DNA of 64,000 bases from Halothece sp964463655. Its GTDB lineage: Bacteria; Cyanobacteriota; Cyanobacteriia; Cyanobacteriales; Rubidibacteraceae. The DNA is taken from assembly GCA_964463655.1 (NCBI GenBank), contig CAYXDG010000002.1, forward strand, positions 24,883 to 88,882. The letters are read 5' to 3'. Shown in pieces: positions 9,013-15,680 of the stretch (its first letter is position 1; every line of letters begins with the position of its first letter). The notes under the pieces are model-generated. The model saw only the letters and a program-made list of their open reading frames with translations, did not search any database and was not told the DNA's origin. The translations under genes were made by a program, and so were the position numbers.

Positions 9013-10554
9013 ATGATTAACTATAAAACTCTGATTCAAGAAATGAGTAAACCTGACTTTTATTCCCATTCAATTCAGGGTTCGATACAAGTTTTACAAA
9101 CTCATATTTCCTATATTTTTCTGACAGGTGATTATGCTTATAAGCTGAAGAAACCTGTTAATATGGGATTTTTAGACTTTTCAAATTTAGAAAAACGACA
9201 GTATTATTGTCAGCAAGAATTAGCATTAAATCGCCCGATCGCGCCTGAGATTTATTTAGAGGTTTTACCAATTACCCAACAAGAAAACACTCTAGGATTA
9301 AACGGCAATGGTGAAATTATAGACTATGTAGTTAAAATGCGTCAATTTCCCCAATCTGCGCTTCTAAGCGAAATGGAAAAAGCAGGAAAACTCACTGAAT
9401 CTTTAGTTAGACAGTTGGGGAAAAAAGTTGCTAACTTTCATCAGCAAACTAAAACCAGTGGTTATATTCAGCAATTTGGCGAACCCGAAAAACTGCTAGA
9501 AGCAACTAATCAAAACTATCAACAGACAGAAAAATATATCGGAGTTGTTCAAAGCCAAAACCAGTATCAAGAGACAAAAGCGTTTACTGATCGCTTTTGC
9601 AAAACTAATGTTTCTCTGCTAAAAGAACGAGTCAAGCAAGGATTGATTCGAGAATGTCACGGGGATTTACACTTAAAAAATATTTGTTACTGGCAAGATC
9701 AAATTCAGTTGTTCGATCGCATAGAATTTAACGAACCGTTTCGGTTTGTAGATGTCATGTATGATGTCGCGTTTACAGTCATGGATTTAGATTTTCGAGG
9801 TTGTACTGAATTAGCTAATGTTTTTCTGAATACTTATTTAGAATATACAGGGGACTGGGAAGGCGTACAAGTTTTACCATTTTATCTCACGCGACAGGCT
9901 TATGTGCGAGCAAAAGTAAGCTCTTTAATGTTAGACGATCCCAATATTTCTGAAGAAGAGAAACAAGAATCTAGAGAACAAGCTAAGCAATATTATCATT
10001 TAGCTTGGAACTATACCCAACCCAAAACAGGACATTTATGGATGATGTCAGGATTATCAGGATCGGGAAAAACAACTGTTGCGCGAGAAATGGCAAAACA
10101 AGATCAAGGGATTCTTATGCGATCAGATGCCGTGCGGAAACATTTAGCAGGAATTGATATCGAAGCAACAGGAAACCAAGATATTTATTCTTCTGAAATG
10201 ACCGAAAAAACATACAGCCAGTTATTAGAAATTGGTGTTTTATTAGCATTACAAGGATGGTCAGTAATTTTAGATGCTAAATATGACCGACAAGCACTGA
10301 GAAAAGCAGTCATTGAAACGGCGAACAATAAACATCTTCCTTTACAGATTTTATATTGCAATGCACCCATGTCCGTGTTGCGCGATCGCGTGGCAAAACG
10401 AGAGGGGGACATTTCTGATGCTACTCTTGATTTATTAGCAAAACAACAAGCCAATGCTGAGGAATTTACAGCACTAGAAAAAGATTATCTGTTCACCCTT
10501 GACACTTCGCAAGATTGGAAAAAAATCATTTCTAATACCATTTTAGAAAAGTGA
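9013..10554 (+). CDS. Two-domain protein: aminoglycoside-phosphotransferase-like kinase plus P-loop kinase
   Basis: About 513 residues from ATG 9013 (GGAG nine bases upstream; another ATG at 8995 has no spaced ribosome site). The N-terminal part (1-330) has a protein-kinase-like APH fold: YAYKLKKPVNMGFLDFS near the start, then the Brenner-type loop ECHGDLHLKNIC and DRIEFNEPFRFVDVMYDVAF, with catalytic and metal Asp residues. The C-terminal part begins with a Walker A motif GLSGSGKTTVARE and includes DAKYDRQALRKAV and a lid-like LRDRVAKREGD, resembling gluconate or shikimate kinases and zeta-toxin-like P-loop enzymes. Fusions of this kind are widespread but the substrate is unknown. It is not evidence of antibiotic resistance. 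A TATAAT-like box lies about 18 bases before the first ATG. Confidence 0.78.
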   Translation: MINYKTLIQEMSKPDFYSHSIQGSIQVLQTHISYIFLTGDYAYKLKKPVNMGFLDFSNLEKRQYYCQQELALNRPIAPEIYLEVLPITQQENTLGLNGNGEIIDYVVKMRQFPQSALLSEMEKAGKLTESLVRQLGKKVANFHQQTKTSGYIQQFGEPEKLLEATNQNYQQTEKYIGVVQSQNQYQETKAFTDRFCKTNVSLLKERVKQGLIRECHGDLHLKNICYWQDQIQLFDRIEFNEPFRFVDVMYDVAFTVMDLDFRGCTELANVFLNTYLEYTGDWEGVQVLPFYLTRQAYVRAKVSSLMLDDPNISEEEKQESREQAKQYYHLAWNYTQPKTGHLWMMSGLSGSGKTTVAREMAKQDQGILMRSDAVRKHLAGIDIEATGNQDIYSSEMTEKTYSQLLEIGVLLALQGWSVILDAKYDRQALRKAVIETANNKHLPLQILYCNAPMSVLRDRVAKREGDISDATLDLLAKQQANAEEFTALEKDYLFTLDTSQDWKKIISNTILEK

Positions 10555-10576
10555 AGTTACATTAAAGCCCCCAGTC

Positions 10577-10600
10577 GTCGGGTGGCCTTGCCTACCCGAC
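10577..10600. terminator. Hairpin between convergent genes, GTCGGGT/ACCCGAC stem
   Basis: A perfect 7-base inverted repeat, GTCGGGT (10577-10583) and ACCCGAC (10594-10600), lies in the 69-base gap between two convergent genes. A run of A follows on the + strand, but there is no clear T-tract on either side, so termination is inferred mainly from position. The same stem recurs at 49404-49432, again between convergent genes. Confidence 0.45.
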
Positions 10601-10623
10601 AAAATAGGCAAAGAGCCATTAAA

Positions 10624-11712
10624 TTAAGATTTTCCTTTTGGTTGATTTTTGGTTTGTTCTAAAACAATTTCTTTCAAGGATTGGAAAGACTCTTTGCTCG
10701 AAGCTCCCTCGATCGCTTTGACGGCTAAATCTTGAACTTGTTTCAATGCTCCATTTAACTGTTGTGAGAGGTTGTGGAGGCGAGTTTCTTGGGAGTTAAT
10801 ACTTTCTTGTAATCCTTGAATCTGCAATTGATAATTCCGTCGTTCTCCTTCCACTTCTTTTCCTCGTAAATCCGCTTTTACTTTCACTTGATAGTTACCA
10901 ATTCGTTTTCCTTCTTCTTGGGCTTTCTTAACCGCTTGTTCTAATTTCTCAGGGAAGGCTTCGACTTTTTCTTTGGCTTGATTGTATTCTTTTTCTCGTT
11001 CTGCGATCGCATTTTCTCGTTCTTCCCAGGCTTGTTCTTGTTCTTGTCTAGCTTCGTTTAATTCTTTATACAACGTTTTCTTACGCTGTTCAAATCCTTC
11101 TTCACTCAGTTCTCGTTCTAACTCTAAATTATAGCGATATTCTTCTTCTTCTCGTTCCTTAGTTTTTCGATGTTCCTCATTTCTTCCTTTCACCTCTCGT
11201 TGATGATTTTCTTTCTCTTTTTGCCAATTACGTTGGAGAGTTTCAATTTCTTGATTGAGAGTTTCCTTGCGCTGTTCAAACTCTTCTGCTAAAGTTTTTT
11301 CAGTTTCTTGATAAGACGCAATCAACTCATCTAAAGTGTTATCTGTAACTGTTTCTAATTCATGTAATGCTCTTAATTCCTCAGTTTCTTCAGAGACTAA
11401 AGTTCTCACTTGCGATAATGTTCCCGCTTCATTGGTTAACTGTTCAGATAAGTCGCTAACCGCACCACTAAACCCTAATTTAATATTGGATAAGCCTTCA
11501 ATCACTTGATTCATTTTCCGTTGAGCATTAACATTGGGCTGGGTTTCTTGAGATAACTTCACGGTTTTTTCCTCTGTGGTTGGTTCTGATTTTGTGGCTG
11601 GTGCCGATTGTTGATTGCTGACTGCTTTTTCTAATTCTTGCTTTTCCTTTTCTAATTCTTTATAGGCTTCTAGGATTTCTGCTTTGGTACTTTTAGAATT
11701 TACTCTTGCCAT
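10624..11712 (-). CDS. Coiled-coil-rich protein B of a tandem pair
   Basis: A 362-residue soluble protein preceded by GGAG. Residues 1-15 (MARVNSKSTKAEILEAY) match the start of the neighbouring gene product, followed by a Lys/Glu/Thr/Ser-rich linker to about residue 65. A globular-looking segment, NQVIEGLSNIKLGFSGAVSDL, precedes a very long Glu/Arg/Gln/Lys coiled coil (about 85-340). There are no Cys residues and no membrane segment. The C-terminal part has KVKADLRGKEVEGERRNYQ, matched by KVKADLFEKEWEAEKQGYE in the neighbour, so the two are paralogues. The architecture resembles cyanobacterial filament-forming coiled-coil-rich proteins (for example the adjacent LfiA/LfiB pair of Anabaena), but that link is inferred from architecture only. 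Confidence 0.75.
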   Translation of the reverse strand: MARVNSKSTKAEILEAYKELEKEKQELEKAVSNQQSAPATKSEPTTEEKTVKLSQETQPNVNAQRKMNQVIEGLSNIKLGFSGAVSDLSEQLTNEAGTLSQVRTLVSEETEELRALHELETVTDNTLDELIASYQETEKTLAEEFEQRKETLNQEIETLQRNWQKEKENHQREVKGRNEEHRKTKEREEEEYRYNLELERELSEEGFEQRKKTLYKELNEARQEQEQAWEERENAIAEREKEYNQAKEKVEAFPEKLEQAVKKAQEEGKRIGNYQVKVKADLRGKEVEGERRNYQLQIQGLQESINSQETRLHNLSQQLNGALKQVQDLAVKAIEGASSKESFQSLKEIVLEQTKNQPKGKS

Positions 11713-11747
11713 GATTTTTTCTCCTTAATTACTCTTGTTATTCATCT

Positions 11748-12734
11748 CTACGAACTTGCTTGGTTAGTGGTATTAAAGGCTCGCATTGCCAGATTTTGAG
11801 CTTGTGTGGTTGCTGCTTGTAACTGACTCATGAGTTCCGAAATTTCTTCAGATTGACGTTGAATTTTCGCTTCTAAGGATTGAATGGTCATTTCATAACC
11901 TTGTTTTTCTGCTTCCCATTCTTTCTCAAAAAGGTCTGCTTTTACTTTGCCATCGTCGTTAACTTCTTTGATTGCTTCTCCTCTGGCTTGATCAACTGCT
12001 TGCTTGATTTCATCATCAAAGGTCGCAATTCTTTGTTTAAATTCTTCTAATTCTTGTTGATGGTTATTGAGGAATTGTTCTCGCTTTGTCCAAGCCTTTT
12101 CTTTTTCTTGATTGGCTTCAGCTAGTTCTCGTTCTTGCATCCGTTTAATTTCTTCATATTCATCCATTTCAATCTTCCGACTGCGTTCGGTTTCATAGTC
12201 ATAATCGGCTTTTTCTTGTTCTCGTTGTTGATCACGCAACTGGGTTTCTTCTTGAATTTTCAGTTCAAATTCTTCTTGTTCTTTTTCCCACAGTTTACGA
12301 GTTTGCGCTATTTCTTTTTCAATCGCTTCTCGTTCTTGATTGGTCTTTAATTCTAAAGATTGCTGTTGTTCTTGATGCTCTTGTCTTAAAATGTATAAAG
12401 CATCAGCCACAAGGCGAATTTTTTGCAGTTGTTCAAGGTTTTCTTGTTCAACAGCGATCGCGTTCTTTAACTGATCTAGTTTGGAAGATTCTGATTGCAG
12501 ATTTTCCGCTAAATGATTAATTGCTGTGCCAAAGTCTAGCTGCAAGGTAGCCATGCTGTTGACAATATTATCAACGGTATAACTAGAAACAGTTGCCAAC
12601 AACTCTTCATTCTTGGCTTTTTCCGCTTCTTCCTCTTTCGTGGCGACACGGGAGGTTTGCTGTTGACGTTGAGCGATTAATCGCTTGAAGCCTTCTAAGA
12701 TTTGGGTTTTGCTTTCTTTTGGGGTCGGACTCAT
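11748..12734 (-). CDS. Coiled-coil-rich protein A of a tandem pair
   Basis: A 328-residue paralogue of the downstream gene, 35 bases apart on the same strand, so the two form an operon. ATG 12734 has GAGG five bases upstream. It opens MSPTPKESKTQILEGFKRLI, then has a short linker, the shared segment TVDNIVNSMATLQLDFGTAI, and a continuous coiled coil to about residue 310 with heptads of Glu, Gln, Lys and Leu. The end AQNLAMRAFN parallels VQDLAVKAIE in the partner. There are no Cys residues and no signal peptide. Function is unknown; a cytoskeletal or scaffold role through hetero-assembly with its partner is the natural hypothesis. Confidence 0.75.
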   Translation of the reverse strand: MSPTPKESKTQILEGFKRLIAQRQQQTSRVATKEEEAEKAKNEELLATVSSYTVDNIVNSMATLQLDFGTAINHLAENLQSESSKLDQLKNAIAVEQENLEQLQKIRLVADALYILRQEHQEQQQSLELKTNQEREAIEKEIAQTRKLWEKEQEEFELKIQEETQLRDQQREQEKADYDYETERSRKIEMDEYEEIKRMQERELAEANQEKEKAWTKREQFLNNHQQELEEFKQRIATFDDEIKQAVDQARGEAIKEVNDDGKVKADLFEKEWEAEKQGYEMTIQSLEAKIQRQSEEISELMSQLQAATTQAQNLAMRAFNTTNQASS

Positions 12735-12952
12735 AATCACCTCAGTTTGAATTTTTATTCAAGATGTTGCCATATTAGAATATTTTGATTTTTTCGTCAA
12801 GTCTCTTTTCGGTATCATCGCACTAAATTAATGCGATCGAGAGAAGATCAAACACTCAGTCAAGAGGATGATTTTCCTCAACGGTTATTTAATTCGCCCT
12901 CATGGCACGATATAGTAACACTCGTTAGTTTTTCAAACAAGGAGAAGTCATC

Positions 12953-13495
12953 ATGAGTGTAGCCGTAGAGCAAACTGTTCCTAATGTTGTTTTCAAAACC
13001 CGTGTGCGAGATGAATCTATTGGCGGTGAGAACCCTTTCCGTTGGCAAGATCACACAACCCAAGAAATATTTGGTGGCAAGAGAGTGGTTTTATTCGCCC
13101 TGCCAGGGGCTTTTACTCCCACTTGCTCATCAACCCACTTGCCTCGTTATGAAGAATTATATGATGAAATTCGCGCCCAAGGGATTGATGAAGTGATTTG
13201 TCTCTCTGTCAATGATGCGTTTGTGATGTTCCAATGGTCAAAACAGCAGGGAGCGCAAAAAGTGTTTATGCTTCCTGATGGCAATGGGGATTTCACCCGT
13301 AAAATGGGAATGTTAGTGGAGAAAGATAATCTGGGTTTTGGGATGCGCTCTTGGCGTTATTCAATGGTTGTGAATGATTGCAAAATTGAAAAGATTTTTA
13401 TTGAACCAGACTTTGAAGACAACTGCCCTACTGATCCCTTTGAAGTTTCTGATGCGGACACAATGTTAGCTTACCTAAAAGGGGTACAAAGCTAA
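12953..13495 (+). CDS. Type II (Prx5-like) peroxiredoxin
   Basis: Reduces hydrogen peroxide and alkyl hydroperoxides using thioredoxin, glutaredoxin or glutathione. It has 180 residues with an ideal ribosome site (AAGGAG) before ATG 12953. The peroxidatic site is LPGAFTPTCSSTHLP with Cys58; Cys83 (VICLSVND), 25 residues later, sits where type II enzymes carry the resolving Cys. RSWRYSMVVNDCKI near the C-terminus supplies the conserved Arg. It stands alone and is a likely antioxidant enzyme of a photosynthetic cell. It corresponds to the cyanobacterial PrxII group; electron donor choice cannot be read from sequence. Confidence 0.93.
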   Translation: MSVAVEQTVPNVVFKTRVRDESIGGENPFRWQDHTTQEIFGGKRVVLFALPGAFTPTCSSTHLPRYEELYDEIRAQGIDEVICLSVNDAFVMFQWSKQQGAQKVFMLPDGNGDFTRKMGMLVEKDNLGFGMRSWRYSMVVNDCKIEKIFIEPDFEDNCPTDPFEVSDADTMLAYLKGVQS

Positions 13496-13507
13496 ACTTT
13501 CCTTCTT

Positions 13508-13529
13508 CTCCCCTCCCTAGTTTGGGGAG
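13508..13529. terminator. CTCCCC/GGGGAG hairpin between convergent genes
   Basis: Inverted repeat CTCCCC (13508-13513) and GGGGAG (13524-13529) just after the peroxiredoxin stop and before the end of the convergent ROK gene. No poly-T follows on the + strand, so it is a probable rather than certain terminator. Confidence 0.4.
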
Positions 13530-13575
13530 AGGGAGTGACCAGTTTCTAATTTCCCAACAGACAAAGAACGAATTA

Positions 13576-14472
13576 TCAATGATCAATTATTTCTTGTAGG
13601 GCTAATTTTGCAGCACCGACCATCCCTGCTTGATTGCCTAATTTTGTTTTGAGAAGTTTTAAGCCAACCCGCGAATATGGCACAACTCGCTTTTCAATTT
13701 CCAGCCAAGTTGCAGGGAGAAAAAACTTGGCGCTAGCACTAATTCCCCCGCCAATTAAAATCGCTTCTGGTGTGAGAACATAAATTAAACTGGCTAACCC
13801 TGCTCCTAAATTTTGCCCGTATTGTTGCCAAAAGGCAAGCGCTTCGCGATCGCCCACTACGGCAAGTCTTCCCAACTCGGCAGGGGTTTTCTGAGTTTGG
13901 CGTTGGATGGCGCGAAGGGATAAATGTTGTTCTAGAGAGCCATTATTGCCACTATTACAGGGGTCTCCTTGAGGGTTAAGGGTGATTAAGCCTAATTCTC
14001 CAGCAGCCCCATAAGGGCCTGTAAATAGCTGATTATTGAGGATAATCGCGCCACCGACCCCTGTCCCTAATGTCAGCAGAATTAAATGACTAACGTTATG
14101 TCCAGCGCCTAACCAAGATTCTCCTAACCCTGCACAGTTGGCATCATTGGCGATGAAGGTAGGAAGATGAAGTTGGGCTTCTAATAAGTCTGCGAGGGGG
14201 ACGTTTTGCCATTTTGGGAGGTTAATCGCATGGAGAGCGATGCGACCTGTTGCATCCGTCGGGCCAGGAGTCCCGACCCCGATCGCGCTGCTGTCTTGCG
14301 CTGGATCAAGTTGTTTCATTGTCTTACAGATTAAGCTGACCACTGCTTCTGGATCAGGAGGCTGAGGGGTGGAGACTGTCACCTGATTAAGACAAGTCCC
14401 ATCGGCGAGAAACTTTCCCAGTTTAATCGCTGTCCCTCCTAAGTCAATGCCGATAACTGTTGCTTGTTGCAC
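13576..14472 (-). CDS. ROK-family sugar kinase (glucokinase-like)
   Basis: 298 residues; GTG start at 14472 gives MQQATVIGIDLGGTAIKLG, the ATP-binding phosphate-1 motif. Other ROK features are GTPGPTDATGRI, ANDANCAGLGESWLGAG with the catalytic Asp, and LTLGTGVGGAIILNNQLF. The usual zinc motif CxCGxxGCxE is degraded: the segment reads GDPCNSGNNGSLEQH and keeps only the first Cys, so zinc binding as in classical ROK enzymes is unlikely. It probably phosphorylates glucose or a related sugar; regulator roles are excluded because there is no N-terminal helix-turn-helix. It is divergent from rnhB with 43 bases between. Confidence 0.85.
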   Translation of the reverse strand: MQQATVIGIDLGGTAIKLGKFLADGTCLNQVTVSTPQPPDPEAVVSLICKTMKQLDPAQDSSAIGVGTPGPTDATGRIALHAINLPKWQNVPLADLLEAQLHLPTFIANDANCAGLGESWLGAGHNVSHLILLTLGTGVGGAIILNNQLFTGPYGAAGELGLITLNPQGDPCNSGNNGSLEQHLSLRAIQRQTQKTPAELGRLAVVGDREALAFWQQYGQNLGAGLASLIYVLTPEAILIGGGISASAKFFLPATWLEIEKRVVPYSRVGLKLLKTKLGNQAGMVGAAKLALQEIIDH

Positions 14473-14515
14473 AATGAGAAATTAAGATAACAACTGATTA
14501 TTATCTCATTAAAGA

Positions 14516-15136
14516 ATGGATATCGAAGAACAAATACTGGCGAAAATGCACCCAGCCAGTCTTGTTGCTGGGGTGGATGAAGTGGGGAGAGGGGCGTTAT
14601 TTGGTCCAGTGGTTGCAGCAGCCGTGGTGATCTCAGCAACTGAATTAGGGCGCTTAAAAGAGATCGCTGCTAAGGACAGTAAGAAATTATCCTCCAAGCG
14701 ACGAGAGGAGTTAGCGCAAGCCATTAAAATGGTTGTTGCTGACTGGCGGGTTGGTTATGCCAAAGCCCATGAAATTGATCAGATGAATATTTTAAGAGCC
14801 TCTCTGTTAGGGATGAAACGGGCGGTTGAGAAATTAACCCCACAGCCTGATCTGTGTTTAGTGGATGGTCGGTTTCCATTGCCGAATTTAACCATTCCTC
14901 AAGTGACTTTAACTCAGGGAGATGCGCGATCGCGTGCCATTGCGGCCGCCAGTATTATTGCTAAAGTTTGGCGGGATGATTTAATCCTCCGCTTGTGGGC
15001 CAATAAATATCCCCAGTATCATCTAGCAACGAATAAAGGGTATGGAACCAATGCTCATCGTCTGGCCTTAAAATCTTATGGGCCTTCTCCCCAACATCGT
15101 CTCTCTTTTCGCCCTTGTCAGAAAGATAAAATGTAG
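14516..15136 (+). CDS. rnhB: Ribonuclease HII
   Basis: Removes RNA from RNA-DNA hybrids and single ribonucleotides from DNA. 206 residues, normal length. The N-terminal catalytic motif VAGVDEVGRGALFGPVVAAA contains the Asp-Glu pair and the GRG motif that reads the ribonucleotide junction. LVDGRFPLPN supplies the third acidic residue, and GDARSRAIAAASIIAKVWRD and KGYGTNAHRLAL are the conserved C-terminal motifs. ATG at 14516 has no strong ribosome site, but no better start exists. It lies upstream of a small membrane protein gene and polA on the same strand, a replication/repair context. Confidence 0.95.
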   Translation: MDIEEQILAKMHPASLVAGVDEVGRGALFGPVVAAAVVISATELGRLKEIAAKDSKKLSSKRREELAQAIKMVVADWRVGYAKAHEIDQMNILRASLLGMKRAVEKLTPQPDLCLVDGRFPLPNLTIPQVTLTQGDARSRAIAAASIIAKVWRDDLILRLWANKYPQYHLATNKGYGTNAHRLALKSYGPSPQHRLSFRPCQKDKM

Positions 15137-15204
15137 GCTTCTGACCTAAGTTATGATCGCGACTCAGAGAAAAAAGCTAGCATAGGTCTGAAACACCCAC
15201 CTTG

Positions 15205-15612
15205 ATGTCTCTATCTAATACAATGACTGTTACTCAAACTCGTCCGCTTCCTCAGAAAAAATCCCGCTTTCGTCGTAAAAAGGCAACTCCTCGTAATCTT
15301 CGTCAGTCTAGAGGGTTAACCCTCGAAGTTGGGGTAAAAATATTAATTAATGCTGCGATTCTCACCGTTGCGATTAACGCTTTAAATAAATTAATTCCTA
15401 ACTATCGGACTCAAATCTCTCGCTTAGAGGAAGTTGAACAAGAAGTCAGAAAAAACCAAGCCAGAGTGAATGATTTAAATGAAGAATTTAGTCGTAACTT
15501 TGATCCTGCCCAAAGTCAGATTATCATACAGCAACAAACCAATCAAATTGAACCTAACCAACGCCAGATTGTTTGGCTAGAACCAGTGACCAGCACAACA
15601 ATTAATAATTAA
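15205..15612 (+). CDS. Small bitopic membrane protein with short coiled coil
   Basis: About 135 residues. The N-terminus (1-45) is very basic (PLPQKKSRFRRKKATPRNLRQ), followed by one membrane segment (about 52-70, ILINAAILTVAINALNKLI) and then a short coiled coil (YRTQISRLEEVEQEVRKNQ). The layout, with a basic cytoplasmic tail, one membrane span and a coiled coil outside, recalls FtsB/FtsL-type division proteins, but I see no specific signature. It is probably a conserved cyanobacterial protein of unknown function. The start is uncertain: ATG 15205 and ATG 15223 are both possible and neither has a clear ribosome site. It sits between rnhB and polA on the same strand. Confidence 0.65.
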   Translation: MSLSNTMTVTQTRPLPQKKSRFRRKKATPRNLRQSRGLTLEVGVKILINAAILTVAINALNKLIPNYRTQISRLEEVEQEVRKNQARVNDLNEEFSRNFDPAQSQIIIQQQTNQIEPNQRQIVWLEPVTSTTINN

Positions 15613-15680
15613 TAATTGGTTCATGGTTCATGGTTAACGACCACAAGTTGTATCCCAAATAACAAATAACAAAATCATTT

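Noticed and set aside
9013..10554. Antibiotic-resistance aminoglycoside phosphotransferase
   Set aside because: The fold matches but the fused P-loop domain and chromosomal context fit a housekeeping or metabolic kinase; there is no resistance-cassette context.
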